Assembly (NCBI RefSeq): GCF_020172665.1
Contig: NZ_CP083985.1
Location: 93,060 to 157,059, forward strand
Direction of reading: 5' to 3'
Length of the DNA: 64,000 nucleotides
Origin: [Mycobacterium] zoologicum
GTDB lineage: Bacteria > Actinomycetota > Actinomycetes > Mycobacteriales > Mycobacteriaceae
Shown here: positions 8,181 through 18,504 of the stretch, in pieces
Position numbering within the stretch: the first letter of the stretch is position 1
Layout of the letters: each line of letters opens with the position of its first letter
Position numbers and translations under genes: made by a program
Notes under the pieces: generated by a model
The model's input: only the letters and a program-made list of their open reading frames with translations
Database searches by the model: none
What the model was told of the DNA's origin: nothing

Positions 8181-8981
8181 TCAGCCCAGCGACCGCGGCT
8201 CCCAGACGGCTCCGCCGTCGCGACCCGCCTTACGTGCCAAGCGGTGATTGCGGCCCCGGAGCAGCCGCAGCTGCAACATCGATTCGATCCAGAACGTCCG
8301 GCGTATCGACGAGGTCCACGTCGAGTGGAACAGTTTCTTGGTCGCCGCCAACGCATCGGGTGACCGCTCGACGAGCTGTGCGGCCAGATCCGCGGCGGCG
8401 GCAACGGGATCGTCGGCAACCGAGGTCACCAGCCCGTACCCGAGGGCGTCGCTACCCGAGAACACCTCTGCGGTCATGGTCAGGCGTTTGGCCACATCCA
8501 TGGGCAGCAGCTCACGCAACGTGACGGCTCCGGTCATGTCGGGGATCAGGCCCCACTTGGCCTCCATGATCGACAGCTTGCAGTCCGGCGTCGTGATCCG
8601 GAAGTCGGCGGCCAACGCCACCTGCAGGCCTCCGCCGTAGCAATGGCCGTGCAGCGCGGCGATCACCGGAACCGGCAGTTCGCGCCAGGCCCAGCAAGCC
8701 TGCTGAAACAGGTTGGTCTTCTGCCAGGGCAACTTGCCGAAGTTGCGCACGCCGGCCAGCCCGGACAGCTTCGCTCCGGCGAAGTCCAGACCGGTGCAGA
8801 ATGCCCGGCCTTCGCCGCGCAGGATCACCACGCGGATCGACCGATCACGGGCCAGCTGCTCGGGGACCGTTGCCAGCGCGTGCAGCATCGGCAGGTCAAG
8901 GCTGTTCATTTTGTCCGGTCGGTCCAGCGTCACGTGGGCGATGCCGTCGACGACCTCAACTCTGATGCGTTCCTGTGTCAT
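8181..8981 (-). CDS. Enoyl-CoA hydratase/isomerase family protein
   Basis: 266 residues of the crotonase fold. Key motifs are DRPDKMNSLDLPMLHAL near the N terminus, the oxyanion-hole segments GRAFCTGLDFAG and LHGHCYGGGLQVALAADFRI, and the SIMEAKWGLIPDMTG helix. The usual second catalytic glutamate region reads MEAKWGLIPD, consistent with crotonase-family members that keep one or both acids. The ATG at 8981 is chosen; the codons upstream do not fit the family. It stands alone on the minus strand between a 13E12 relic and a toxin-antitoxin pair. The substrate cannot be told; many mycobacterial EchA paralogues exist. Confidence 0.87.
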   Translation of the reverse strand: MTQERIRVEVVDGIAHVTLDRPDKMNSLDLPMLHALATVPEQLARDRSIRVVILRGEGRAFCTGLDFAGAKLSGLAGVRNFGKLPWQKTNLFQQACWAWRELPVPVIAALHGHCYGGGLQVALAADFRITTPDCKLSIMEAKWGLIPDMTGAVTLRELLPMDVAKRLTMTAEVFSGSDALGYGLVTSVADDPVAAAADLAAQLVERSPDALAATKKLFHSTWTSSIRRTFWIESMLQLRLLRGRNHRLARKAGRDGGAVWEPRSLG

Positions 8982-9034
8982 CGCGACAGGATAGAGCCGG
9001 GTACCACGTGGCGGGATCCGCCGTGAGATCAAAT

Positions 9035-9061
9035 TTGCCAATTGAATGGTAATTTAGTGCC
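9035..9061 (+). promoter_or_regulatory. Putative leaderless promoter and imperfect operator for the AbrB-type antitoxin
   Basis: TTGCCA (9035-9040) and TGGTAA (9047-9052) form an imperfect inverted repeat. TAATTT at 9050-9055 resembles a -10 box and ends 6 bases before the ATG at 9062, with no Shine-Dalgarno, the layout of a mycobacterial leaderless transcript. Overlap of repeat and -10 suggests autorepression. Confidence 0.5.
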
Positions 9062-9307
9062 ATGAGCGTGACTGTGGACAGGCTGGGACGGCTGGTGATC
9101 CCGAAAGCGCTGCGGGTCGCGCTCGGGATCACCCCGGACACACCGCTTGAACTGATTCCGGACGGATCGGGACTGCGGATCGAGCCCGTTCAGCGGAATG
9201 CCCGCCCGATCGAGACACGAGACGGACTACCGGTGCTCGGCCAGGTCGAGGGTGCGGCTCTGACCGACGACGACGTGCGCCGGCTTCGCGATGACGTCCA
9301 ACGATGA
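9062..9307 (+). CDS. AbrB/SpoVT-type (VapB) antitoxin
   Basis: 81 residues. The N-terminal VTVDRLGRLVIPKALRVALG is the swapped-hairpin AbrB DNA-binding motif (D..GR..IPK..R..LGI), followed by TPLELIPDGSGLRIEP. The C-terminal DDDVRRLRDDVQR tail is the likely toxin-binding helix. Its stop lies inside the toxin gene (17-base overlap). It probably represses its own promoter and neutralises the PIN protein that follows. A different antitoxin fold from the two upstream pairs. Confidence 0.85.
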   Translation: MSVTVDRLGRLVIPKALRVALGITPDTPLELIPDGSGLRIEPVQRNARPIETRDGLPVLGQVEGAALTDDDVRRLRDDVQR

Positions 9308-9713
9308 CCGCTGGGCCTGCGACACCAGTGTTGCCGTAGCCGCCCTTGACTCGACCCACGTGGCCCACGAAACCTGCCGCCAAGCGTTGGTTCAACATCG
9401 CCCTGCGCTAGCGGGCCATGCCGCATTCGAGACGTATTCGGTGCTCACTCGGCTTCCCCTCCCACTTCGCCTCGATGGCACAGCGGCCGCCTCGGTATTG
9501 GCGCAGGCATTCCCGGCCGGGTGTTGGCTCGACGCGCGAGCGGCCGGCGATCTACTCGCCCGCCTCGCGCGCCTCAACATCGTCGGCGGATCTGTGTACG
9601 ACGCTCTTGTCGGCCTGGCCGCCTCGACGAATCAGCGCGTACTACTCACCCGCGACCGTCGGGCCGAGCGCACCTATCGCGCACTCGAGGTGCGATACCA
9701 GTTCGTCGGTTGA
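9291..9713 (+). CDS. VapC-type PIN-domain toxin
   Basis: 140 residues. PIN acids are visible in WACDTSVAVAALD, HAAFETYSVLTRLP (Glu), GSVYDALVGLAA (Asp) and LTRDRRAERTY (Asp). Paired with the AbrB-type antitoxin by a 17-base overlap. It ends 27 bases before the convergent end of eccA. Expected to be a metal-dependent RNase; target unknown. Confidence 0.87.
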   Translation: MTSNDDRWACDTSVAVAALDSTHVAHETCRQALVQHRPALAGHAAFETYSVLTRLPLPLRLDGTAAASVLAQAFPAGCWLDARAAGDLLARLARLNIVGGSVYDALVGLAASTNQRVLLTRDRRAERTYRALEVRYQFVG

Positions 9714-9740
9714 CGGGCCGGGGCGCTTGTTGAGATCCGC

Positions 9741-11582
9741 CTACCAGTTCAGCGCGGCCATCTCGCGTTTGGTGTCGCACACCGCGCGCACCGCGGCGTC
9801 GATGTCGACGGCGGTGACGGTCTTGAGGTCATCGATCGTCACCTGGTGACCGGCCCGCTTGGCCGCGGCCACCCTGGTGTCACGGGCCAATTCGGCTTCC
9901 TCTATCACGTTGCGGGCGAACCGGCCGTTGTGCATGACGTTGATGCCGTGCTCGCCGCGCGGGCTGCTGTACCCGCGGATGGTGGTCACCATCTCCAGGA
10001 ACCGTTGGCGCGCCTCGGGATTGAGCTCGGTGGCGCGGCTGGAGCCGTAGCGTTCGCCGATCTCGACGATCTCCTCCGGCGAGTAGGACTCGAAGCGGAT
10101 CTTGCGGTTGAACCGGCTGGCCAGACCGGGGTTGACGGTCAAGAACTCATCGACCTGGTCCTCGTATCCGGCGGCCAGGAAACAGAAGTCGAAGCGGTGC
10201 TTCTCCAGCGCGATCAGCAGCTGGTTGACGGCCTCCATGCCGATCATGTCCGGCGTCCCATCCTGATGACGCTCCACCAGGGAATAGAACTCGTCCATGA
10301 AAAGGATTCCGCCCAAAGCCTTTTCGATCAATTCGTTGGTCTTCGGCCCGGACGAGCCGATGTGCTCGCCGCAGAAGTCGGAGCGCCGCACCTCGGTGAT
10401 CTCGGGGTTGCGCACGATTCCCATGCCGGCGTAGATCTTGCCCAGCGCCTCGGCGGTGGTGGTCTTACCGGTGCCCGGCGGTCCGACCAGCAGCATGTGG
10501 TTGGTCTGGCCCTCCACCGGCAGGCCGTGCTCCAGCCGCATCGCCCGGATCTCGAGCTGGTCCTCCAACGCCTTGACCGCGCGTTTGACCTCGGCCAGCC
10601 CGACCTGCTTCTCCAGCTCGGCGCGGCCCTGCGCCAGCAGCTCCGCCCGGCGGTCGGTGGCGTTGTGCTCGTCGAGTTCGGCGCGGCTCTTCGCCGACTC
10701 GGCATCCCAGCGGTCGCTGCGGCTGTCGATGATCTGTTCCTCGGTGATCACCAGGCGCAGTTTGGGTTCGGCGAGTGCGGCTTTGGCCGCCTCGGTGAGC
10801 ACACCGTTGATCGCGGCCTTGGACAGCCAGACCTGTGCCTGCTCCTCTTCGCCGAGCTGGCGATGCACCATGCCGCGGATGTAGGCCAGATCCGCTGCCA
10901 GCAAAGGGATCTCGTTCGGTGCGATCGACGCGGTCAGCACCCCCGGGGGAAACCGGTCCGAGCCGTGGATGTGCCCGGCGATGTCGACCCGGTCCAGCCA
11001 GTCCAGCGCAACCCTGCCCTGCCCCAGATGCGCGGCGGCATAGGCGGCCAGCGCGCAGATCGAGGCGGTGACGGCGGGCATGACGATCGCCCGGTCGGGC
11101 AGCTCCTCGGCGGCGACGGTCAGCAGATCCGGCCAGCGCTGGGTGAGGAACATCAGGTAGGCGCGGGCCAGTTGGTGCCACTGGTGGTTGACCCAACTGT
11201 CCAGCAGCGCGCGATCGGACAACAGCGCGTCGGCCCGGGCGTACTCGCCCTCAACCGCCCATGCAGAGGCCAGCGCCAACCCCACATGCGAGGCATCGGT
11301 CACGGTGATCGACAGATACGGCCCCAACGGAATCTGGGCGGCCAGGTGCCGGCCGAGCCGGGTGGTCTCCTTGTGCAACCAGTCGCCGTTGTTGTACAGC
11401 CGGGTGAGTGTCTCCAGAGAGGTGTCGCCGCACGCGATGCGGCCCAGCCACGCGTCGGCCATGGACGGATCGGCCTCGGTGGCCGCGGCGAACTCCGCCA
11501 ACGCATCAGGCGAGCCGTACCGCGCGTCCATACTCACCATGGCCCGGTCGAAGTGCCGCCGGGCTGCCAGCAAGTCACTCAA
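9741..11582 (-). CDS. eccA2: EccA, ESX-2 cytosolic AAA+ ATPase
   Basis: 613 residues. The N-terminal half (1-about 280) is a helical TPR-like domain beginning LLAARRHFDRAMVSMDARYG. The C-terminal half is a CbxX/CfqX-type AAA+ domain with Walker A LVGPPGTGKTTTAEALGK, Walker B GGILFMDEFYSLVER and sensor/arginine region NPGLASRFNRKIRF. EccA helps deliver or release PE/PPE and Esx substrates, probably by acting on substrate-EspG complexes. The start is a TTG at 11582 with a GGGGA about 11 bases upstream. It is the last gene of the locus, as in M. tuberculosis ESX-2 (Rv3884c), 41 bases after eccE. Confidence 0.93.
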   Translation of the reverse strand: MSDLLAARRHFDRAMVSMDARYGSPDALAEFAAATEADPSMADAWLGRIACGDTSLETLTRLYNNGDWLHKETTRLGRHLAAQIPLGPYLSITVTDASHVGLALASAWAVEGEYARADALLSDRALLDSWVNHQWHQLARAYLMFLTQRWPDLLTVAAEELPDRAIVMPAVTASICALAAYAAAHLGQGRVALDWLDRVDIAGHIHGSDRFPPGVLTASIAPNEIPLLAADLAYIRGMVHRQLGEEEQAQVWLSKAAINGVLTEAAKAALAEPKLRLVITEEQIIDSRSDRWDAESAKSRAELDEHNATDRRAELLAQGRAELEKQVGLAEVKRAVKALEDQLEIRAMRLEHGLPVEGQTNHMLLVGPPGTGKTTTAEALGKIYAGMGIVRNPEITEVRRSDFCGEHIGSSGPKTNELIEKALGGILFMDEFYSLVERHQDGTPDMIGMEAVNQLLIALEKHRFDFCFLAAGYEDQVDEFLTVNPGLASRFNRKIRFESYSPEEIVEIGERYGSSRATELNPEARQRFLEMVTTIRGYSSPRGEHGINVMHNGRFARNVIEEAELARDTRVAAAKRAGHQVTIDDLKTVTAVDIDAAVRAVCDTKREMAALNW

Positions 11583-11623
11583 TGTCTGTCGTCCCCTGTC
11601 GCATATACGAGGTCATGGTGAGG

Positions 11624-13186
11624 TCATCGCGACGACATCGGCGCCAGCGCCTCCGGACTGCAGTACCGGTTCTCCGCCCGGAACAGTTCCACCGTAGCCA
11701 GCCACGAATTGTTGCCGACGACAACCCGCACCGCGGTCCGATCGATCTGCTCGATGCTCACCTCGACCGCGTCCGGTGGCGGCGGCGGGCTGCCGGGCGG
11801 CGCCACGGTGATCACGGTGGCCGGACGCGGAGACGGCGCGATCGGCCCGTCCACCACGCTCACCGTGGTGCGCGGCGTGGGCCGCGACTCGTCGACCACC
11901 GCGATGTCGGGCATCCGGACGCTGGCCCAGCGCGCCCGGTCACGGGTGTGTACACAGACCCGCTCGCCGGACCCGGCGGCACGGATGATGAGCCGTTTGG
12001 CGATCAGGTCTTCGGCGGCGATGAACACCCGGCTCAGCTCACCGGAGTCGGTCAGCGGCATCATCAGCCGGTCACCGTTGGCCAGCTTGCCGATCAGCAC
12101 ACCCGATGGGCCGATCTCGATCGGCAGCTCGGCCGGCAGCGGACCGGACCGCAGCCCGCGCAGTCGCGGCCGCGGCGCGCACATGTTCGCCTCCAGCGCC
12201 GCCGCCTGTTCGCCGTTGAGCCGGCGCAGCACCGTCGCGGGGGGAGTGGGGGCCGGTTGCGGGGTCTGCAGTGTGACGGTGGCGGTACACGTCCCGTCGG
12301 GATACACCGTGACGTTCTGCGTCACCTCGTCCACCGGCAGCGTCCAGGCCTGCGCCAGCAGCGCGGCACTGATCTCGCGGGGCGGGTAGGCATAGGTGGT
12401 CACCCAGCCCCGGTCGGTGCGCACCGTCTTCCAGCGCACGGCATCGTCGGTCAGTGACGAACCCCCGCCGATCCGTCGGTCCAGCTCCACCAGATCGCTG
12501 GCCGTCGCCACCCGGGTGCGCAGGCCGACGCACCGCAACGACCCGGCGATCTGCTGCGCGACGGCCACGGCGGTGGCACCCAGCGTGGTGCGCCAGCGCA
12601 GCGCCGAGGTGTTGTCCAGAACGCTCAACCGCAGCAGCAGCCAGGTCTCTCGCTGGCCGGCGTAGGGCGGCGTGCCGATCTCGGTGTCGTAGACCCGCGG
12701 GTAGTCGCCCGCGGTCGCCCGGCGTGCCCCGATGCTGACGACGCTCAACGATTCGAGCACCAGACCCAGGGGGTGCCGCAGCATCGGCAGCAGGGCGCTG
12801 ACGTCGACGACGTTGTCGGTCTCCACGTTGACCGAGCCGGTGGCGATGGTGGCGGCATGGGATCTGCCCAGCAGGTGTACCGCCACCACGGCCACGCCGT
12901 CCTGGATGCGGACCCCACCGCCGGAACGGTTGTTGGCCACCGTGATCGGCTCGGCCCACGCAGCCTTCGCGTCGCGCCGCAACCGCAGCAGCGCCCACGA
13001 CCAGGCCGGCTGGCCCCACCACGGCACCAGCACCAACAGCACCGCGGGCACCACGGCAGCTGCGACGCCGATCCACCCGCCCAGCGCCCAGCCCGCCAGC
13101 CCGCACAATGCGATCACCAGGGCGCACACCAGCCGCCGGTTGCTCGAGGCGCTGAAACCGGTGAGCCGGACCCGGTCCTGACTCAC
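11624..13186 (-). CDS. eccE2: EccE, ESX-2 membrane component
   Basis: 520 residues. Two adjacent N-terminal transmembrane helices (about residues 19-56, including [19 protein letters not shown]) are followed by a large soluble domain. This is the architecture of EccE, which sits at the edge of the EccB-C-D-E membrane complex and with MycP stabilises the hexamer. The GTG at 13186 overlaps the mycP TGA by 4 bases. The soluble part contains the usual PP-rich and VTV-type beta segments but no catalytic motif. Identity rests on its position plus membrane topology. Confidence 0.9.
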   Translation of the reverse strand: MSQDRVRLTGFSASSNRRLVCALVIALCGLAGWALGGWIGVAAAVVPAVLLVLVPWWGQPAWSWALLRLRRDAKAAWAEPITVANNRSGGGVRIQDGVAVVAVHLLGRSHAATIATGSVNVETDNVVDVSALLPMLRHPLGLVLESLSVVSIGARRATAGDYPRVYDTEIGTPPYAGQRETWLLLRLSVLDNTSALRWRTTLGATAVAVAQQIAGSLRCVGLRTRVATASDLVELDRRIGGGSSLTDDAVRWKTVRTDRGWVTTYAYPPREISAALLAQAWTLPVDEVTQNVTVYPDGTCTATVTLQTPQPAPTPPATVLRRLNGEQAAALEANMCAPRPRLRGLRSGPLPAELPIEIGPSGVLIGKLANGDRLMMPLTDSGELSRVFIAAEDLIAKRLIIRAAGSGERVCVHTRDRARWASVRMPDIAVVDESRPTPRTTVSVVDGPIAPSPRPATVITVAPPGSPPPPPDAVEVSIEQIDRTAVRVVVGNNSWLATVELFRAENRYCSPEALAPMSSR

Positions 13187-14862
13187 TTGATGGCCCTTCG
13201 GATCCGGGCGGTGACGACGGCGACCAGGACCGCGGCGGCCAGCGCTCCGAGGAATCCGAGGGCGACGGTCCGGGCCCGATGGTCCGGTGGTGGCGGCGGG
13301 GGTGCCGGGGTCAGCACGCGGTGCTCCGACCCGGGTGTGAGCGGCTCACCCGGGGGCACGTTGAACGTCAGCGCGGCCACCGGATCGACCAGGCCGTAGC
13401 CGACCCGGTTGTCCACCCCGGCGGGTGGATTGTGCGCGGTCTGCACGATCCGGTTGATCACCTGGTGCGCGGTGAGCTGCGGGTATTTCGCCCTTACCAG
13501 CGCGGCGACCCCGCTGACGTAGGCGGCGGAGAAGCTGGTGCCCCAGAACGGCATGTTCTTCTCCCCGACCCTGATCGGCGGGTAGGCGTTGACCGGTCCA
13601 CCGCCTTGCGGGGACAGGCCCATCACGTGGGTGGCGGGGGCGGCCACTCCGACCCACGGGCCGGACATGCTCTTGTCGATCGGCGCCCCGGTGGCGTCGA
13701 CCCCGCCGACCGACAGGACATAGTCGGAGAACCACGACGGGCTCGAGATCACCTTGACCTGGTTCCAGTCCCGCGGATCGTTCGGGTTGAGCGGATTGAA
13801 CATCGGGTTGTCGGCGCAGCCCGCCTCGCCGACGTTGCCGGCCGCGGTGATGATGACGGCGTCTTTGACCGTCGCGGCGTACCACAACGCCGCACCCAGC
13901 GCCCGCTGATCCAGCCCGGACGCGGCCGGGACGCAGGAGGTCACCGAAATGTTGATCACCTTGGCGCCGAGGTTGGCCGCGTGCACGACGGACCGGGCCA
14001 GCGTCGCCAGAGTGCCGGCCTTGACGTGCTCGTCGTCGTAGCCGCCGAACTGCGGGTGCACCGGCTCGAACGCGCGGGAGGACTGCCGGATCGAGATGAT
14101 CGTCGCGTGCGGGGCGACACCCACCACGCCGTCAGGGGCGCCCGGTGCGGGCGGCGGGACGGCCGGGTCGTCCTCGGTCTGGGGATCGGCCGGCCCCGAC
14201 GAGGGAGCCACCGCACCGTCTTCGGGCGGGGGAGGCGGCGGGGGTGGCGGCGCCGCGGTCTGGGTGATGGTCACCGGAACCGGGATGGGTGGCGGGGCGG
14301 GCGGGCCGGGAATGTCGGCCGGCGGCAGCGCTTCGCCGATACTCGGCGGGGGCCCGGCCGGTGGGGGGAAGGCGGGGACCTCGGGCATCGGCCGCGGCAT
14401 CGGCAGCACGCCGAGTGGGGCGGCGGCGATGATCGACGCGGCGATCGTGCCGTGCGCGTCGCAGTCCTGCAGGCCGCCCATGCCCTCGGAGCCGCCCATG
14501 ATGTAGTCGCCGCCGGCGATCGCGGGCAGCCGTGGGTTCGGGCTGACGCCGGTGTCGATCACCGCGACCGGCACACCGTGGCCGGTGGAGTACTGCCATG
14601 CCGTGGCAATCCCGAGCGTGTCGAATCCGGGTGCCAGTTGGGCGAGGTCGGGATTGCTGACGGTGATCGGGACGCTGCAGGAATTCGAGCGGCGCATCGG
14701 CTGGTCCGGTCCGGGTGTGTCGTCGGCCGGGGCCAGCGCGGGATCGACCACCGGGGGGTCGATCGCCAGCGCCATCGGGGAACCGTCGGACAGACTCACC
14801 AGCAGCATCACGCCGGCGATCGCGGCAGCGCGGGTCCCCAGCCGACTCAGTTGCGGACCCAC
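13183..14862 (-). CDS. mycP2: MycP, ESX-2 mycosin (membrane-anchored subtilisin-like protease)
   Basis: 559 residues from the GTG at 14862, which overlaps eccD by 16 bases. Features in order: signal peptide (about 10-34), catalytic Asp103 in [10 protein letters not shown], His137 in [11 protein letters not shown], oxyanion Asn in TAAGNVG (343), catalytic Ser443 in [12 protein letters not shown], and a C-terminal anchor helix before a short basic cytosolic tail. Between His and the next strand lies a roughly 100-residue proline-rich loop with a run of nine prolines (about 205-213), longer than the core needs but in the place where mycosins carry variable loops. Mycosins are needed for ESX complex stability. 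A longer reading upstream of 14862 has no plausible start. Confidence 0.92.
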   Translation of the reverse strand: MGPQLSRLGTRAAAIAGVMLLVSLSDGSPMALAIDPPVVDPALAPADDTPGPDQPMRRSNSCSVPITVSNPDLAQLAPGFDTLGIATAWQYSTGHGVPVAVIDTGVSPNPRLPAIAGGDYIMGGSEGMGGLQDCDAHGTIAASIIAAAPLGVLPMPRPMPEVPAFPPPAGPPPSIGEALPPADIPGPPAPPPIPVPVTITQTAAPPPPPPPPPEDGAVAPSSGPADPQTEDDPAVPPPAPGAPDGVVGVAPHATIISIRQSSRAFEPVHPQFGGYDDEHVKAGTLATLARSVVHAANLGAKVINISVTSCVPAASGLDQRALGAALWYAATVKDAVIITAAGNVGEAGCADNPMFNPLNPNDPRDWNQVKVISSPSWFSDYVLSVGGVDATGAPIDKSMSGPWVGVAAPATHVMGLSPQGGGPVNAYPPIRVGEKNMPFWGTSFSAAYVSGVAALVRAKYPQLTAHQVINRIVQTAHNPPAGVDNRVGYGLVDPVAALTFNVPPGEPLTPGSEHRVLTPAPPPPPPDHRARTVALGFLGALAAAVLVAVVTARIRRAIK

Positions 14863-16442
14863 ACGAACAGTCCTCCCAGCCAGGCGCCGAGCACCCCCAC
14901 GACGATGAATGCCAGCACTTCGAGCCATTCGACGGCCAGCCGAATCCAGGGGACGAACTTGGTCTCGGGCACCAGCAGGCCGGCGGCCACCCCCAGTGCG
15001 GCGAAGACCGCGATGGCGGCCGACGGCCACAGGAACCCCCCGGCGGTATCACCCGGATTGGCCAGCGCGTACTTGACGATTCCGGTGAGCACGGCAGCAC
15101 ACGCCCCGCCGACCAGGGCGATGGCCTGGACACGGCCGGCGAACCCGCGGCCCTGGGTGATGAACAGGCCCGCGACCAGACCGCACAGCAACACCGCACC
15201 GCGTTGGCGTGCAGATCCCGGCGCCAGCACCATCCACACCGCGATCGGCAGTGTCGCGGCGATGGCCACACACATCCCGACCTGCACCGCGTTGATCAAC
15301 CGCGCCGAGGCTGCGATCGCGGTGCCGCGCGCCGAGATGTCGACCAGGTCGTCCTCGTCGTCCTCGTCCTCCGGGGTGACCGGGGAGACCGTGTCGATCG
15401 GCATGTTGGCGCGCCGGGCGAACAGGTCGCGTCCGGTGATCGAGCCGAAGTACGGTGGCCGCACCCGCGCCACCCACAGCGCGATCGTCGGCGACATGCG
15501 CAGCAGCATCAGCAGACCCAGCAGGGTGCAGATGCCGATCACCTGCGGGGACACCGGATGCCACATGCGTGCCGCCGCCACCGCCCCGCCGATCCCGGCA
15601 GAGGTGACGATGGCGGTGGTGACAGCGGTCTGCGAACGCAGCAGAACGCTCAGGGCGATCGCACCCAGCGCCAGGACCGTCACCCCGATCAGCAGGTGCG
15701 GCGCCCCCAGCGGTCCGGGTGCCGCGCACAGTGCCGAACAGGACAGCGCGATCACGGCCAGCCAGCCGAACCCGCTGAACAGGTCGTCGCGAGCGGGCCA
15801 GTTCTGCCGGATCACGCCTGCGCCGAGCGTCAGCAGAGCGCCCAGGCCGACCAGGACGGCAGCCGGCGGCCAACTGTCACTGAAGGTGCGGGCGCGCACT
15901 CCCAGCGCCGAGACCACCAGCACCGCCATGGCCAGCAGGCCGACTGCGGTGTGCGCTGCCGTCAACGCGGTGACCGGGGCGAACATCCGGTCGACCTTGA
16001 CGTTGAGCAGCCGGGAGACCGTCTGCTCGTCGGCCTTGTGACCGCACTCGGGGCACTGGACCTCGGGCCGGGTTCCCAGCCGGCGGGCCGTGGCCGCCAG
16101 TGCACTCGACAGCGACTCGTACTGGGGCTCGAAGGAGTCGCCGCCCACCACCGGGACCAGGACCAGGGTGTCGCCGTCCTGCACGCCGAGGTCATCGAGG
16201 CTGCGGGTGATGTCCAATCGCACGCCGTTGACCTTGTGCAATTCGTAGCTTCCCGGCGGAAGTGCCACACCGTCGAAACCGTGGTGTTTCAAATCCTCGT
16301 CGAGTAGTTCGACCATTCCCTCGAAGAATTCCTCCACCGGAATACCGGCCGGGAAGACCTGGGATACCAGGTGTTTGTCGTAGGCGAGGCTCACCGCACA
16401 GCGCGCTGGAAATGCGACTTTCGCCGGCGTCGGAGAGGTCAC
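14847..16442 (-). CDS. eccD2: EccD, ESX-2 multi-pass membrane channel subunit
   Basis: 531 residues. An N-terminal ubiquitin-like domain (about 10-105, [16 protein letters not shown] to [10 protein letters not shown]) is followed by a linker and about 11 hydrophobic helices. EccD forms the bulk of the inner-membrane vestibule, two copies per protomer. The linker (about residues 130-140) reads [12 protein letters not shown], a C-x2-C-x-H cluster that could bind metal. An acidic loop DEDDEDD (about 360) separates helix groups. It is 5 bases downstream of the MinD-like gene, so cotranscribed. Confidence 0.92.
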   Translation of the reverse strand: MTSPTPAKVAFPARCAVSLAYDKHLVSQVFPAGIPVEEFFEGMVELLDEDLKHHGFDGVALPPGSYELHKVNGVRLDITRSLDDLGVQDGDTLVLVPVVGGDSFEPQYESLSSALAATARRLGTRPEVQCPECGHKADEQTVSRLLNVKVDRMFAPVTALTAAHTAVGLLAMAVLVVSALGVRARTFSDSWPPAAVLVGLGALLTLGAGVIRQNWPARDDLFSGFGWLAVIALSCSALCAAPGPLGAPHLLIGVTVLALGAIALSVLLRSQTAVTTAIVTSAGIGGAVAAARMWHPVSPQVIGICTLLGLLMLLRMSPTIALWVARVRPPYFGSITGRDLFARRANMPIDTVSPVTPEDEDDEDDLVDISARGTAIAASARLINAVQVGMCVAIAATLPIAVWMVLAPGSARQRGAVLLCGLVAGLFITQGRGFAGRVQAIALVGGACAAVLTGIVKYALANPGDTAGGFLWPSAAIAVFAALGVAAGLLVPETKFVPWIRLAVEWLEVLAFIVVGVLGAWLGGLFVWVRN

Positions 16443-16447
16443 CGTTC

Positions 16448-17464
16448 TTACCTTTCGGTGTCGGGCACGAACTTGTCGGCCAGACCGGCGGTTATTTCGA
16501 ACAGTCGCAGTCGGGTCTTCTTCTTCACCTCATTGTGGACATCGATGATTCCGCCCTTGGCCAGATGCGCGTCGTAGGGCATCACTTCCACCGTGGCACC
16601 GGTTTTGCTGAACCGTTCGGTCAGGTACGCCACCGCGGCGCTGTCCTCGACCGGCCCGGAGTGGTTGAGAATCACCGTGGCCCGCGACACCAGCTCGTGG
16701 TAGCCCTGCGCGGCGAGGTAGTCCACCGCCCGCAGTACCGGCCGCGACCGATCCGCGGTGATTCCCGAGACGAAGACCAGCGTGTCGGTGTTCTCCAGTA
16801 CCGGTTTCATGACGGGGTGTTCGAGGTCGGCCGCGGTGTCGACGATGATCACGTTGTGGGTCCGCCGCAGGCGTGACAACACGCCGCTGAACATGGCCGG
16901 GACGAGCGGGCGGAGCTGGTCGGACGTGCGGTTGCCGGCCAGTACGTCCAGGCCGACGGCATTTTGCCCGAGGTGTTCGCGGATGTCGGAATATCCCTGA
17001 ACATCGGTGTCGCTCAGAACGGCCGAGTAGTCGCCCGGGGGATGCTCGTCGATACGGTCCGAGAGCGTTCCGAAGCCCGGAACAGCGTCAATCGCGATGA
17101 CATTTTCCGGCCGGCATTCCCGGAACACGCTGCCGATCGCGGCGGCCATCGTTGTGACGCCGGTACCGCCCTTTCCGGACACCAGCGTGATCACGTACTG
17201 CCGACGAATGTGCCGGCGAATTCGATTACGCAGATCGCGGTAATGCCGCTCGCGCGGTGACTCGCCGGGATTAATGACTTTTGCCGACACCGAATACACC
17301 AGTTTGCGCCAGCCGGAACCGGGGGGAATCTTGCGGGGTGTCGCCAGATCGGAAATGCGCATGGAGTCCGATACGGAATCCCGGTAGCGGTGGCCCGTCA
17401 TCGGATCCCGCCGCCCGGATGCGCCTTCGTCAGGCATATTCTGGCTATTCCATGGGCTTGTCAC
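16448..17464 (-). CDS. MinD/ParA-like P-loop ATPase of the ESX-2 locus (Rv3888c-like)
   Basis: 338 residues. A basic N-terminal region (1-about 90) precedes a SIMIBI/MinD-type NTPase: deviant Walker [20 protein letters not shown] (GKGGTG), switch region [14 protein letters not shown] and Walker B-like [11 protein letters not shown]. Related ESX proteins such as EspI regulate secretion at low ATP; whether this one does so is an inference. It occupies the same slot as Rv3888c in M. tuberculosis ESX-2, between espG and eccD. The start is GTG 17464; an in-frame ATG at 17437 is an alternative. Confidence 0.85.
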   Translation of the reverse strand: MTSPWNSQNMPDEGASGRRDPMTGHRYRDSVSDSMRISDLATPRKIPPGSGWRKLVYSVSAKVINPGESPRERHYRDLRNRIRRHIRRQYVITLVSGKGGTGVTTMAAAIGSVFRECRPENVIAIDAVPGFGTLSDRIDEHPPGDYSAVLSDTDVQGYSDIREHLGQNAVGLDVLAGNRTSDQLRPLVPAMFSGVLSRLRRTHNVIIVDTAADLEHPVMKPVLENTDTLVFVSGITADRSRPVLRAVDYLAAQGYHELVSRATVILNHSGPVEDSAAVAYLTERFSKTGATVEVMPYDAHLAKGGIIDVHNEVKKKTRLRLFEITAGLADKFVPDTER

Positions 17465-17558
17465 GTGCGTGATGTTAACACGGTTGTAGATACCTCGTTT
17501 ACACAGTTTCTGCTGGCCAGCGGTAATGCACGGTAATGGTGATCATGTGAATTCACTG

Positions 17559-18407
17559 TCACACAACCCGTCGGTGTGAATGCCAGTCCGCCCCGGCCGG
17601 GAGCCGGCTGATGAGCCGCAGGATCGCATTGGCGACGTCGGTTCGGGTGCCGGGGGAGACGATCTGATAGCGCCGGCCGCCGTTGTCGATGTTCTCCACG
17701 CACACCCGGCCGGCCGGGGTGTCCGAGATCATTACTGCGGTGTCGCCGATCGCCATCCGGGCCAGATCTTCGGGTCCCGCTCCGGGTTGCAGCGCGACGA
17801 TATTGGCCTGGCCGGACACCTCGGGGTCGGCGGCCGCCATGACGGTCTGCTGCTGGTCGATGTCGAGTCGCTGGTCGGCCAGATACTTGCGCAGGCCCTC
17901 ACGGTCCCGGACCCGCTCGAGCAGCTCCTTGGTGTCCAGGGTGACCGGTCGCAGGGGGGCGGAGTCGGTGACTCCGCAGAGCCGCTCGATCTGGCCGACC
18001 AGGAGGTCACCGGCCGAGGCCTGGTCACCGGCGGTGCCGGCGGGATACAGCCGCACCTCCTGATCGTGGCGTTCGAGCACCACCCACCAGGAGGCGAATC
18101 GGTTGATCGAGACCCGGGTCATGTGCGCAGGGTCGCCGTAGGGCCGGCCGGGGAAGTTCAGCGTCACCAGCAGTGCGACGTCCCGGCGCATGATCACCGT
18201 CAGCCACTCGCGGATCATCGGATCGACCTCACCCAGCCCGTCGAGTGCGCCGATCTCGGTCAGCTCCTCGGCGATCGGATGGCGCAGGGCCTGCTCGGCG
18301 GTGTCCAGCCGGGGCAGCAGCGGCCGCAGGCCCAGTTCCGGGCAGAGCTGCTCGATGCCGGTCACGGACTGCAGCACCCACAGCCCGTCGAGCGTCGTCG
18401 TCAGCAC
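17559..18407 (-). CDS. espG2: EspG, ESX-2 PE/PPE chaperone
   Basis: 282 residues. EspG proteins bind the tip of PPE proteins in the cytosol and keep PE/PPE pairs soluble for the matching ESX system. The N-terminal TTTLDGLWVLQSVTGIEQLC and the DRFASWWV-like stretch INRFASWWVVLERHDQEVRL are typical of the family fold. The GTG start at 18407 lies 98 bases after esxC. It is probably dedicated to the PE/PPE pair encoded upstream in the same locus. Confidence 0.9.
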   Translation of the reverse strand: MLTTTLDGLWVLQSVTGIEQLCPELGLRPLLPRLDTAEQALRHPIAEELTEIGALDGLGEVDPMIREWLTVIMRRDVALLVTLNFPGRPYGDPAHMTRVSINRFASWWVVLERHDQEVRLYPAGTAGDQASAGDLLVGQIERLCGVTDSAPLRPVTLDTKELLERVRDREGLRKYLADQRLDIDQQQTVMAAADPEVSGQANIVALQPGAGPEDLARMAIGDTAVMISDTPAGRVCVENIDNGGRRYQIVSPGTRTDVANAILRLISRLPAGADWHSHRRVV

Positions 18408-18504
18408 GTGGTTCCCTCGGTCAAGGTTCGCGTCGTCTCAGTGCACTTCAATGAACGAGGTGGGGCACCCGCACCGATCGTGCGGGCACCCCACCTCGGG
18501 AAGA

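Noticed and set aside
8009..8419. Minus-strand frame across the 13E12 relic and the hydratase end
   Set aside because: Crosses the hydratase gene in another frame and has no motif; the plus-strand 13E12 tail explains the region.
14205..14250. Polyproline-coding GC tract in mycP considered as a possible repeat expansion or frameshift site
   Set aside because: Frame is maintained on both sides with intact catalytic motifs, and mycosins commonly carry variable loops here.
13279..16307. Long plus-strand open frames opposite mycP and eccD
   Set aside because: Low-complexity arginine/glycine products without motifs; the minus-strand genes carry all the expected family signatures.
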